Under the pieces are notes generated by a model, which saw only the letters and a list, made by a program, of their open reading frames with translations, was not told the origin of the DNA and searched no databases. Below are positions 33,270-41,084 of a stretch of 43,388 nt of DNA, in pieces. The stretch covers positions 1 through 43,388 of the forward strand of contig NZ_JAIWPR010000014.1 of NCBI RefSeq assembly GCF_021191635.1, in the 5' to 3' direction. Origin of the DNA: Alterluteimonas quercicellularis (GTDB lineage: Bacteria > Pseudomonadota > Gammaproteobacteria > Xanthomonadales > Xanthomonadaceae). How positions within the stretch are numbered: position 1 is the stretch's first letter; every line of letters begins with the position of its first letter. A program made the translations under genes and the position numbers.

Positions 33270-34481
33270 TCAGAAGCCGACCGAGATGCCCAGCGCGGCC
33301 TGCTCGATGTCGGCGCCGGTCGTCGCGCGCGGCACGTCGCCCAGGTTGCTGTAGGCGGCGGAGTGCCCGTTCTCGAGGCGCGAGTACAGCGCGAACAGCG
33401 AGACCTGCCGGCCGAGCGAGTACGAGGCGCCGATGCTGTCCATGCGCCCGTCGAGGCCATCGGTGCTGCAGCGCTCCACGCCGACCAGGGCGCAGCGGCC
33501 GGCGCCGGCGCTGCCGTGCTGGACGGCCAGGGTCCAGTCGCCCAGCTTCTGCTGCAGCCCGATCGACCAGGTGTCGTGCTCGTAGGACGCGAAGTGGCCC
33601 GTCGCGCCGCCGCGCTCGCGGAACCGCGTGCGCGCGAGGTTGACGTCGACGCGGGTGTCGCTGGGGAAGCTGTGGCGCAGGGTCAGGCGCACGCTCTCGT
33701 CGCGCGAGGACTTGCCGGTGGTGTCGCGCTGCGCCGCTCCCGGCATGCCGAGCGTGCCGCCGTAGAAGTCGCTGTGGATCTCGTGCGCCAGGCCGGCGTA
33801 GAAGCCGCCGCGTGCGTACTGCACGCCGTAGGAGGCCAGCCAGGGTTCCGGGCCGTCGGGTTCCGACTTCTCGCCCACGGCGTACTGCGCCAGCGCCTGC
33901 ACGCCGCCGAGCGTCGGCGACTCGTACCAGAGGCTGTCCTTGCGGCGCAGGTGGAAGCTCGAGGCCGAGCCCCGGCCGAAGCCCTGGCGCGCGATGATGT
34001 TGCTGATCGACACGAAGTTGCCGCTGGACACGCCGAGGAAGCTCGCGCCCTCGGCCATGGTCTTGTAGACGGTGTCGAGCACGCCCAGCTTGAGCGTGCC
34101 CAGCGGGGTCTGCAGGCCGACGAAGGTGTCGCGGTCCCAGAAGTCGCCGTCCTTGCTGCCGGAGTCGAGCGGGACGGTGGTCTCCAGCTGGAAGACCGCG
34201 CGCAGCCCGCTGTCGCCGAGATCGAGGCCGCCGCGCAGGCCGATGCGCGAGTTGGACGATTCCAGCGCGGTGCCGGAGTAGTCCCCGGCGCCGGTGGGCG
34301 CCGCGGCCAGATCGCTCACCGGCACGCCCTCGGCCGTCGCGCCGGTCACCTCGTAGCGCAGGACCTCCGGGTAGAGCTTGCCGTAGAAGTCGAGCTCGAA
34401 GTCCTGCGCGGCGAGCGGCGGCGAGGCGCCGGCGAGCAGCAGCGCGGCGGCGAGCGCGCCGGCGGGGAGGCGCGCGGTCAT
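33270..34481 (-). CDS. Gram-negative general porin
   Basis: A 403-residue outer-membrane trimeric beta-barrel porin. The signal peptide MTARLPAGALAAALLLAGASPPLAAQ ends near residue 25. The mature protein begins DFELDFYGKLYPEV and ends in the classic C-terminal aromatic, GISVGF, the recognition signal for the BAM complex. Barrel features include SRIGLRGGLDLGDSGLRAVFQLE and DTFVGLQTPLGTLKLGVLDT, the usual start of porin strand 3 and loop 3. Its ATG overlaps the stop of the upstream solute-binding protein gene (ATGA). The context suggests it admits the substrate of the adjacent periplasmic enzymes. Confidence 0.92.
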   Translation of the reverse strand: MTARLPAGALAAALLLAGASPPLAAQDFELDFYGKLYPEVLRYEVTGATAEGVPVSDLAAAPTGAGDYSGTALESSNSRIGLRGGLDLGDSGLRAVFQLETTVPLDSGSKDGDFWDRDTFVGLQTPLGTLKLGVLDTVYKTMAEGASFLGVSSGNFVSISNIIARQGFGRGSASSFHLRRKDSLWYESPTLGGVQALAQYAVGEKSEPDGPEPWLASYGVQYARGGFYAGLAHEIHSDFYGGTLGMPGAAQRDTTGKSSRDESVRLTLRHSFPSDTRVDVNLARTRFRERGGATGHFASYEHDTWSIGLQQKLGDWTLAVQHGSAGAGRCALVGVERCSTDGLDGRMDSIGASYSLGRQVSLFALYSRLENGHSAAYSNLGDVPRATTGADIEQAALGISVGF

Positions 34482-35542
34482 GGCGTGCGCTCCATGGCGA
34501 CCGGCTGCCACTGGTCGAGCAGGCGCTCGCGCCGCATCTGGTCGAAGTCGGCGAGCAGCGACGGGGCGACCCGGATCGGGCGCGCCTGCGGATGCGCATA
34601 GGTGGCGTCGCCGACGTCGCCGCGGATGGCGCCCAGGTGTTCCCTGGCGATGATCCGCTGCGCCTCTTCCCCCAGCAGGAAGTCCAGGAACAGCCGCGCC
34701 GCGTGCGGGTGCGCCGCGTCGCGCGAGACGAAGGCGATGCGCGAGGTGGTCAGCAGGTAGTCCTCGGGCAGCACCACCTCGATGCGCGGATCGTCCAGGT
34801 CCAGCGGATAGGAGCCCAGCAGGTTGTAGGCGATGTCGATCCGGCCCGCGACCAGCGCGTCGATCAGCGTGCGGTTGCTGTCGAAGACCTGCGGGTGCGA
34901 CGCGGCGATGGCGCGGTAGAGCCGCGTCGCTTCGCTGGAGACGACCACGTCCTGCGAGTAGGCCATGAACGCCACTTCGTTGCGCCGCGGATCGACCAGG
35001 CCGACGCGCCCGCGCATGCGCGCCGGCTGGCTCTCCAGCAGGCGCGCGAGCGCGGCGTGCGAGCGCGGGATCTCGTGGTCGGCGATCGCGTCGCGGTCGA
35101 CCGCGAACACCAGGCCCTCGGAGGTGACGCCGAAGCCCTCGTCCTTCCACGAGGCCCAGCGCGGCAGCGCGGCCTTGTTGGCCGGGTCGGCGGGCTGCGA
35201 GTAGCCGTCGTTGATCAGCTTGACCTGTGCCGACATGGAAGAGCTCCACACGATGTCCGCGCTCGAGGCGCCGCTGTCCATTTCGGCCAGGTAGCGGTTG
35301 TAGGCGTCGGCCGAGTCCCGGCGACGGTAGTCGGCGTCGATGCCGGGATAGCGGCGCTCGAAGGCTTCGACCAGGGGCCTGGCCTTGGCGTCCTCGGCGG
35401 TGCCGTACACGACCACGCGCCCCTCGGCGACCGCGCGGGCGATCCCGCGCTCCCGCAGCAGCCCGGGCACGAACAAGGCGCAGAACAGTGCGAGCGCCAG
35501 CCCGATGGCGAGCAGGCGCCCTGGATCGCTTCGACCGTGCAT
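34478..35542 (-). CDS. Orphan extracellular solute-binding protein, membrane-anchored, without permease
   Basis: A 354-residue periplasmic binding protein of the iron/polyamine-type ABC cluster, resembling the PgtC-like regulatory binding proteins. Residues ~9-29 form one uncleaved-looking transmembrane anchor (RLLAIGLALALFCALFVPGLL), with no lipobox or clear cleavage site. The lobe motifs are GRVVVYGTAEDAKARPLVEAFERRYPGI, ADIVWSSSMSAQVKLINDGY, LVFAVDR, and RIAFVSRDAAHPHAARLFLDFLLGEEAQRII. No ABC permease or ATPase gene is in the locus. It starts at ATG 35542 after GGGAGGGCC, divergent from a TctD-like response regulator. A role as ligand-presenting partner of the sensor kinase is inferred. 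Confidence 0.87.
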   Translation of the reverse strand: MHGRSDPGRLLAIGLALALFCALFVPGLLRERGIARAVAEGRVVVYGTAEDAKARPLVEAFERRYPGIDADYRRRDSADAYNRYLAEMDSGASSADIVWSSSMSAQVKLINDGYSQPADPANKAALPRWASWKDEGFGVTSEGLVFAVDRDAIADHEIPRSHAALARLLESQPARMRGRVGLVDPRRNEVAFMAYSQDVVVSSEATRLYRAIAASHPQVFDSNRTLIDALVAGRIDIAYNLLGSYPLDLDDPRIEVVLPEDYLLTTSRIAFVSRDAAHPHAARLFLDFLLGEEAQRIIAREHLGAIRGDVGDATYAHPQARPIRVAPSLLADFDQMRRERLLDQWQPVAMERTP

Positions 35543-35578
35543 TGGCCCTCCCGCTGCGGGTCGTCGATGAGCGCGTGT

Positions 35579-35584
35579 ACGATA
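35579..35584 (-). promoter_or_regulatory. Possible -10 element of the binding protein-porin-hydrolase operon
   Basis: TATCGT on the minus strand lies 37 bases before ATG 35542. The TGTCA direct repeat lies just upstream, where a class II response regulator would contact the -35 region. Confidence 0.35.
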
Positions 35585-35596
35585 GGAAGGGCGACC

Positions 35597-35612
35597 TGTC
35601 ACCAACGTGTCA
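35597..35612. promoter_or_regulatory. TGTCA direct repeat, candidate response-regulator site
   Basis: TGTCACC and TGTCATC begin exactly 11 bases apart, one helical turn, the usual spacing of OmpR/PhoB-type half-sites. They lie in the 81-base divergent promoter gap, upstream of the -10 of the minus-strand operon and just before the response regulator gene's ribosome-binding site. Confidence 0.55.
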
Positions 35613-35623
35613 TCGGAGAGCGC

Positions 35624-36289
35624 ATGAGGATTCTCGTCGTCGAGGATGACCTGGCGCTCGCGCGCGGCCTGGTCGCTGCGATCCGCGCGCAGGGGGGCGC
35701 GGTCGACCATGTCGACCGGGGCAGCGCCGCGCTGCGCGAGGTCCGCGCGCAGCCCTACGCGGCCGTCGTGCTAGACATCGGGCTCCCCGACATGAGCGGG
35801 CTCGACGTGCTGCGGCGCATGCGCGCGGCCGGCGTGCGGACGCCGGTGCTGATGCTCACCGCGCTCGGGCGCCTGCAGGACCGGATCGACGGCCTCGACG
35901 CGGGCGCCGACGACTATCTCGCCAAGCCCTTCGAACTGGACGAACTGCAGGCGCGCATCCGCGCGCTGGCGCGCCGCGGGCGCGGCGGCGAGCTGGCGTC
36001 GGTGGTGCGGATCGGCGCGCTGACGCTCGATCGCGCGCGCGGCGAGGCCGACGTGGGCGGCGCGCCGCTCGACCTGCGCCCGCGCGAATGGGCGGTGCTC
36101 GACGCGCTGGCCGCCAAGCCGGGCGAACTGGTGACGCGGGAACGGCTCGCCGCGGAGATCTTCGACTACGACTCGCCGGTGGCGCCGAACGCGCTCGACG
36201 TCCATGTCGGCCGGCTGCGGCGCAAGCTGTCCCCCGGCGGGCCGGCAATCCGCACCGTGCGCGGCCGCGGGTACGTGCTGGAGGCCTGA
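35624..36289 (+). CDS. OmpR-family response regulator, TctD-like
   Basis: A 221-residue two-component response regulator. The receiver domain (1-115) has acidic pair Glu7-Asp8, phosphoacceptor Asp51 (VVLDIGLPDMSG), the conserved Thr in LMLTALG and Lys101 (YLAKPF). The winged-helix DNA-binding domain (~128-220) has LRPREWAVLDALAAKPGELVTRERL and the recognition helix APNALDVHVGRLRRKL, ending IRTVRGRGYVLEA. The order fits the TctD/QseB group. The start follows GGAGAG. Its TGA overlaps the kinase ATG (TGATG). It probably controls the divergent binding-protein operon through the TGTCA repeat. Confidence 0.94.
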   Translation: MRILVVEDDLALARGLVAAIRAQGGAVDHVDRGSAALREVRAQPYAAVVLDIGLPDMSGLDVLRRMRAAGVRTPVLMLTALGRLQDRIDGLDAGADDYLAKPFELDELQARIRALARRGRGGELASVVRIGALTLDRARGEADVGGAPLDLRPREWAVLDALAAKPGELVTRERLAAEIFDYDSPVAPNALDVHVGRLRRKLSPGGPAIRTVRGRGYVLEA

Positions 36290-37689
36290 TGCGGATCAGG
36301 AACTCGCTCTCCGCGCGGCTGCTGGTCGCGCTGGTGCTGCCGATGACCGCGTTCGCGCTGGTGCTCGGCGCCGGCGGCGCGGTGGTCACGCGGCAGGTGG
36401 TCGACCGCACCGCCGACCGCCTGCTCGCCGGCGCGGTGCGCGCGATCAGCGAGACGATGACCGTCGAGGACGGCCGGGTGCGCGTCAACATCCCGCCCTG
36501 GGCGCTGGGCGTGCTCGACAACCCCGAGCGCGACCGCGTGTACTACAGCGTCCGCCAGGCCGGCCGCCTGCTGACCGGCTACGACGACCTGCCGCAGCCG
36601 GCGACCGCGCCGGCCGAGGGCGAACCGCGGTTCGAGTACGTCGACTACCGCGGCGGCACGGTGCGCCGCGCCTCGCAGACGGTCTCGCTGGTCGGCGCGC
36701 AGGCGCCGGTGGTGGTGTCCATCGCGCAGAGCCTGGATTCCCGCCGCGCGGTGCGCAACGAGCTGACCACCGGGCTGCTCATGCTGGAAGCGCTGCTGAT
36801 CGCGCTGGCGGCCTGCCTGGTGCTGCCCGCCGTGCGCTGGAGCCTGGGGCCGCTGCAGGCCGTCGAGCGGCGGCTGGAGGCCCGCGCGCGCAGCGACCGC
36901 GAGCGCTATCGCCCCGTGGACCTGCGCGAGGTGCCGGTGGAGATCGCGCCGCTGCTGGAGGCCTTCAACCGCCTGCTGACCGAGCTGGCCGCCAACAACG
37001 ACAGCGTCCGCCGCTTCACCGCCGACGCCTCGCACCAGATGCGCACGCCGCTGGCGATCCTGAAGACCCATCTCGCGCTGCTCGAGGGCCGGCCGCGGCG
37101 CTCGGCCGCGGACCGGGAGGCGATCCGCGACGCGCGCGAGGCCAGCGACCGCCTCGGCCGGCTGCTGCTGCAGCTGCTGGCGCTGGCGCGCGCCGACCAC
37201 GCCGAGCAGGTGCCGCTGCGCACGCTCGACCTGGGCGAGCACGCGGCCCACGCGGTGGCGCAGATGGCGCCGGCATCGGCGCGGGCCGGCGCCGCGGTGA
37301 CGCTGGCCAGGCCGCCGCGGCCCGCCCTCGCGCTCGCCCACCCGGAGTTCCTGTCCGAGATGCTGGCGAACCTGCTCGACAACGCGATCCGGTACGGCGG
37401 CGGCCGCATCGAGGTGGCGGTGGCGCGCGACGGCGGCGACGCGGTGGCGACGATCGACGATGCCGGCCCCGGGATTCCCGCCGCGGAGCGCGCCCTGGTG
37501 TTCGGCCGCTTCACCCGGCTGGCGGCGACGCACGCGGTCCCCGGCAGCGGGCTCGGGCTGTCGATCGTCCAGGCGCTCGCCGCCCGGCAGGGCGCGCGCG
37601 TGGAACTGGGCGACAGCCCGCTCGGCGGCCTGCGCGTGCTGCTGCGCTTCCGCGTGCCGCCGGAGGCACCCCGGCGCAACCCTCCGTAG
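36289..37689 (+). CDS. Sensor histidine kinase, TctE-like
   Basis: A 466-residue inner-membrane sensor kinase. Helix 1 (residues ~9-30, LLVALVLPMTAFALVLGAGG) is followed by a periplasmic sensor of about 130 residues of the TctE/2CSK_N type (RLLAGAVRAISETMTVEDGRVRVNIPPWALGVLDN) and helix 2 near 165-185. A HAMP-like linker leads to HisKA with phospho-His249 (DASHQMRTPLAIL). The ATPase domain has N box NLLDNAIRYG (Asn365), G1 DDAGPGIP and G2 GSGLGLSIV. Relatives sense tri- or dicarboxylates and control porins and binding-protein transporters. The stop is within a GTAG...CTAC palindrome shared with the convergent corA stop. Confidence 0.93.
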   Translation: MRIRNSLSARLLVALVLPMTAFALVLGAGGAVVTRQVVDRTADRLLAGAVRAISETMTVEDGRVRVNIPPWALGVLDNPERDRVYYSVRQAGRLLTGYDDLPQPATAPAEGEPRFEYVDYRGGTVRRASQTVSLVGAQAPVVVSIAQSLDSRRAVRNELTTGLLMLEALLIALAACLVLPAVRWSLGPLQAVERRLEARARSDRERYRPVDLREVPVEIAPLLEAFNRLLTELAANNDSVRRFTADASHQMRTPLAILKTHLALLEGRPRRSAADREAIRDAREASDRLGRLLLQLLALARADHAEQVPLRTLDLGEHAAHAVAQMAPASARAGAAVTLARPPRPALALAHPEFLSEMLANLLDNAIRYGGGRIEVAVARDGGDAVATIDDAGPGIPAAERALVFGRFTRLAATHAVPGSGLGLSIVQALAARQGARVELGDSPLGGLRVLLRFRVPPEAPRRNPP

Positions 37690-37711
37690 CCGCGCGCGCG
37701 ACGGGCCCTAC
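37686..37711. repeat. Short GTAG...CTAC palindrome containing both convergent stop codons
   Basis: GTAG, a CGCG-rich centre and CTAC span 26 bases. The TAG at 37687-37689 ends the sensor kinase gene, and the CTA at 37708-37710 is the stop of corA on the other strand. It resembles a degenerate REP element but lacks the GGAGC core. Confidence 0.45.
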
Positions 37712-38712
37712 AGCCAGCCCGCGCGCTTGAACAGGCGATACAGGCCGAAGCACACCAGGCCGACCACGGCGATCAGCAACGGATAGGCGTAGCGGTCGTC
37801 GAGCTCCGGCATGCCGCGGAAGTTCATGCCGTACCAGCTGGTGATGAGCGTAGGCGCGGCCAGCAGCGCGGCCCAGGCGCCGAGCTTCTTCACCGTCTCG
37901 CCCTGGGCCAGGGTCACCAGCGACTGGTTGACCGCCATCGCGGTGCCGAGCAGGTCGCGCAAGGCGTCGATGGTGTCGTTCATCCGCACCACGTGGTCGT
38001 GCACGTCGCGGAAGTAGAAGCGCACGGCCTCGGGGATCTGCGGGGTCGGCGAGCGCACCAGCTGCGAGAGCACGTCCAGCAGCGGCGCCACCGACATCCG
38101 CATCTCGGTCAGCTCGCGCTTGAGGTCGTACAGGCGCACGATGGTGCCGCGGTGGTAGGCGTCGGAGAAGATGTCGCGCTCCAGCGCGCGCAGGGTGGTG
38201 CGGAAGTCGGCGGCGATGGGCAGGTAGTTGTCGACGATGAAGTCGAGCACCGCGTACAGCGCGTAGGCCGGGCCGGCCTCCAGCAGCTCCGGCTCGCGCT
38301 CCACCCGCGCGCGCGCCGCTGCGTAGGACAGCGAGGCGCCGTGGCGCACGGTGACCAGGAATCTCGGGCCGACGAAGATGTGGGTCTCGCCGTAGACGAT
38401 CCGGCCCTGCAGCATCTGCGCGGTGTTGACCGTGATGAACAGGGAGTTGCCGTAGGCCTCGATCTTGGGCCGCTGGTGCGCCGAGCGCGCGTCCTCGATC
38501 GCCAGGTCGTGCAGCCCGAACTCTTCCTGCAGCTTGAAGAGCACCGCCTCCTCGGGCTCGTACAGCCCCAGCCAGACGAAGCCGTCCGCCTCGCGCGCGA
38601 GCACGTCGCTGATCTCGTCCAGGCCGATCTCGTGGCGCACGGCGCGGCGGTCGTACCAGGCGCAGTTGACGACGGAAGCGGGGCGGGCGGCGTCGGCGGA
38701 GGTCTCGGTCAT
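37708..38712 (-). CDS. corA: CorA family magnesium/cobalt transporter
   Basis: A 334-residue inner-membrane Mg2+/Co2+ channel. The cytosolic N-terminal domain (to ~270) has the usual helices, including the long stalk helix. Two C-terminal transmembrane helices follow. The diagnostic pore motif YGMNF, followed by RGMPEL, lies between them, and the tail is basic (RLFKRAGWL). The length is typical. ATG 38712 (MTETSADAARP) was chosen because AGGA lies eight bases upstream; an in-frame ATG three codons earlier (38721) is also possible. It converges with the kinase gene. Confidence 0.94.
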   Translation of the reverse strand: MTETSADAARPASVVNCAWYDRRAVRHEIGLDEISDVLAREADGFVWLGLYEPEEAVLFKLQEEFGLHDLAIEDARSAHQRPKIEAYGNSLFITVNTAQMLQGRIVYGETHIFVGPRFLVTVRHGASLSYAAARARVEREPELLEAGPAYALYAVLDFIVDNYLPIAADFRTTLRALERDIFSDAYHRGTIVRLYDLKRELTEMRMSVAPLLDVLSQLVRSPTPQIPEAVRFYFRDVHDHVVRMNDTIDALRDLLGTAMAVNQSLVTLAQGETVKKLGAWAALLAAPTLITSWYGMNFRGMPELDDRYAYPLLIAVVGLVCFGLYRLFKRAGWL

Positions 38713-38772
38713 GGCGGGCATCCTGCGCCGCCGGCCGCCGCTGGGGCAAGCGCGGCGCGCGCCGCCGGGTCT

Positions 38773-38795
38773 GTAGGAGCGCGCTCGCGCGCGAC
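38773..38795 (+). repeat. REP element, consensus copy
   Basis: GTAGGAGCGCGCTCGCG followed by CGCGAC, used here as the consensus. It forms an inverted pair with the copy at 38899. Confidence 0.85.
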
Positions 38796-38898
38796 CGCGC
38801 CAGGTGCCAACGGACTCGCGGCAGAAGACGAACGCGTCGCCACGCGCGGACGACGGCGAACGACGGTCGAGGCCGCCTTTCCGAAGCGGGGAGGAGCC

Positions 38899-38921
38899 AT
38901 CGCGCGCGAGCGCGCTCCTAC
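38899..38921 (-). repeat. REP element, inverted copy, supplies GH97 stop codon
   Basis: ATCGCGCGCGAGCGCG followed by CTCCTAC. The stop TAG of the GH97 gene (38918-38920) is the TAG of this element. The spacer to 38795 shares words with the spacer of the pair at 2974-3121. Confidence 0.85.
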
Positions 38922-40972
38922 AGGTTGCCGGCAGGCCCGGCGACGAAGCGGATCGCCTGGCCGCCGCCGGGCGCCAGCCGCAGCTCCAGGGTGTCGCCGG
39001 CCGCCACCTCGCGCGATTCGATCACCAGGTCGGTCTGGTCGGCCTGCCAGCCGGCGCCGGGCCCGTCGCGGTAGACCTGCGCGGTGTAGCGGCGGCCGGG
39101 CTCGAGGAAATCCAGCGGCGCCCGCAGCGTGCGCGCCTGGGCATCGGTCACCGCGCCCAGGTACCAGTCGTCGGAGCGGCGGTCGCGGCGGGCGAAGACG
39201 ACGAACTCGCCGACCTCGCCGGCGATCGCGCGGCTGTCCTCCCAGTCCACCGGCACGTCCTGGATGAAGCGGAACGCGGGCAGGTTGGCCTCGTAGTGCT
39301 CGGGCAGGTCGGCGGCCATCTGCAGCGGGCTGTAGAGCACCACGTAGAGCGCGAGCTGCTTGGCGAGGGTGGTCGCCATCGGCTCGCCGGACCTGGTGCG
39401 CATCGAGAAGATGCCGGGGGTGAAATCCATCGGCCCGGCCAGCATGCGGGTGAAGACCAGCGTCGCCTCGTGTTCCGGCGGGTTGCCCGGCAGGCCCCAG
39501 GCGTTGTACTCCATGCCGCGCGCGCCCTCGCGGGTGACCAGGTTCGGCCAGGTGCGGCGCAGCCCGGTGTCCTTGACCGGCTCGTGCGGGTTGACCGCGA
39601 TGCGGCGCTTCGCCGCTTCGCGCACCACCCGGTCGTGGTGGTTCACCATCGCCTGGCTCTCGTGCCAGGCGTAGCGCAGCCGGCCGTCCTCGTCGCGCAC
39701 CTTGGCCTGGCCGCCGTCGGCGACGTAGCCGGTCTTGACCGCGTCCACGCCCAGGCGGCGGTACAGGTCGAAGGCGTCGCCGAGCTGGGATTCGTAGTGC
39801 GCGGCGTGTCCGGAGGTCTCGTGGTGGCCGATCAGGCGCACGCCGCGCGCGCGGGCGTGCCCGGCCACCCGCTCGAGGTCGAAGTCGGGGTAGGGGCGGG
39901 TGAAGTCGAAGTCCTCGCCGTTGCCGAACCAGTCGCCGTCCCAGCCCTCGTTCCAGCCCTCGATCAGCACGCCGTCGATGCCGTGGTCGGCGGCGAAGTC
40001 GACGATGCGCAGCGCGCGCTCGGTGGTCGCGCCGTGCTGCGCGCCCGAGGCCCAGGTGTGGGTGCCCAGGTGCATCTCCCACCAGATGCCGACGTACTTC
40101 ATCGGGCGCACCCAGGACACGTCGCCGAGCGCGTTGGGCTCGTTGAGGTTGAGCACCAGGTCGGAGCTGGCCAGCTGCGCGGCGGAGTCGGCGACCAGCA
40201 GCACGCGCCACGGCGTGGCGAAGGGCGCGGCCACGCTCGCGCGCGCGGCGCCGGTGCCGGGGGTGAGGTCGGCGCGCAGGCGGTGGCCGTCCACGCGCAC
40301 CAGGTTCATCGCCGGGTAGTCGACCAGCGCCGCCTCGTGCACGGCCAGGTGGGTGCCGTCGGCCGCGCGCAGGGTGATCGGCGTCTGCGCGCGCCCGACC
40401 TCGGCCAGCGGCGTGCGCTGGTAGAGGTACTCCTCGCGGTTCCATTCCAGCGCCGGCAGCCACCAGGCGGTGGCCTCGGGCGCGACGACGAACTCGGTCA
40501 GTTCGTCGGCGATCTCCAGCCGCGCCAGGCCGGGCTGCGCCGGGATGTCGTAGCGGAAGCCGAGGCCGTCGTCGAAGACGCGGAACACCACATCGAAGCG
40601 GCGCCGCGGCGCCTGCGTCTCGGCCAGGGTCACGCGCAGTTCGTTGTGGCGGTCGCGCACCACGCGGCGCTCGCCCCAGGGCAGCTCCCAGGTCGCGTCG
40701 GCGCTGCCGGCGCGCTGGCCGGCGATGGCCAGCCGGCGCTCGAACTTGGGCGCGTCCACGAACAGCATGCCCAGCCGGGAAGGCGCGACCAGCGGCTTGC
40801 CGTCGCGCTCGGCGCGCCAGCTCGGCCGGCCTTCGCCGTCGGTGGAGACCTCCACCACCAGCCGCCCGTCGGGCGAGGCCACGCGCGCGGGCGCGGCGGA
40901 CTGCGCGAAGACGGCCATGGGCGCTGCGACGAGCGCGAGCGCGGCCAGCCAGCGGATCGGGCGGATCGACAT
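38918..40972 (-). CDS. GH97 alpha-glucosidase/glucan hydrolase, inverting type
   Basis: A 684-residue exported glycoside hydrolase of family 97 (SusB-like). The signal peptide MSIRPIRWLAALALVAAPMAVFAQ ends at about residue 23. Residues ~28-270 are the N-terminal beta-supersandwich, then a TIM barrel (YVGIWWEMHLG... IEGWNEGWDGDW), then a C-terminal beta domain. The three glutamates of inverting GH97 enzymes are present with matching spacing: Glu385 (GHHETSG), Glu464 (NPHEPVKDTG), and Glu482/Glu488 (REGARGMEYN), corresponding to Glu439, Glu508, Glu526 and Glu532 of Bacteroides SusB. Alpha-glucosidase activity on maltooligosaccharides is therefore likely. ATG 40972 has the strong ribosome-binding site CGGAGGGG. 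No TonB receptor or sus genes are adjacent. Confidence 0.94.
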   Translation of the reverse strand: MSIRPIRWLAALALVAAPMAVFAQSAAPARVASPDGRLVVEVSTDGEGRPSWRAERDGKPLVAPSRLGMLFVDAPKFERRLAIAGQRAGSADATWELPWGERRVVRDRHNELRVTLAETQAPRRRFDVVFRVFDDGLGFRYDIPAQPGLARLEIADELTEFVVAPEATAWWLPALEWNREEYLYQRTPLAEVGRAQTPITLRAADGTHLAVHEAALVDYPAMNLVRVDGHRLRADLTPGTGAARASVAAPFATPWRVLLVADSAAQLASSDLVLNLNEPNALGDVSWVRPMKYVGIWWEMHLGTHTWASGAQHGATTERALRIVDFAADHGIDGVLIEGWNEGWDGDWFGNGEDFDFTRPYPDFDLERVAGHARARGVRLIGHHETSGHAAHYESQLGDAFDLYRRLGVDAVKTGYVADGGQAKVRDEDGRLRYAWHESQAMVNHHDRVVREAAKRRIAVNPHEPVKDTGLRRTWPNLVTREGARGMEYNAWGLPGNPPEHEATLVFTRMLAGPMDFTPGIFSMRTRSGEPMATTLAKQLALYVVLYSPLQMAADLPEHYEANLPAFRFIQDVPVDWEDSRAIAGEVGEFVVFARRDRRSDDWYLGAVTDAQARTLRAPLDFLEPGRRYTAQVYRDGPGAGWQADQTDLVIESREVAAGDTLELRLAPGGGQAIRFVAGPAGNL

Positions 40973-41061
40973 GACATCCCCTCCGGATGTTGCGCGGCCG
41001 GTGGCGGCCGCAGCGCCCGATGATGGCACCGACCTCGCGGGCGCCGGCGCTGCATACGTAT

Positions 41062-41084
41062 GCGGCGCGCGAGCGCGCTCCTAC
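41062..41084 (-). repeat. REP element, inverted copy, supplies DUF4105 stop codon
   Basis: GCGGCGCGCGAGCGCG followed by CTCCTAC. The stop TAG of the DUF4105 gene (41081-41083) is the TAG of the element. Confidence 0.8.

Noticed and set aside
31332..37689. Binding protein taken as part of a complete iron ABC importer
   Set aside because: No permease or ATPase gene lies in the locus; the neighbours are a porin, two exported enzymes and a two-component system.
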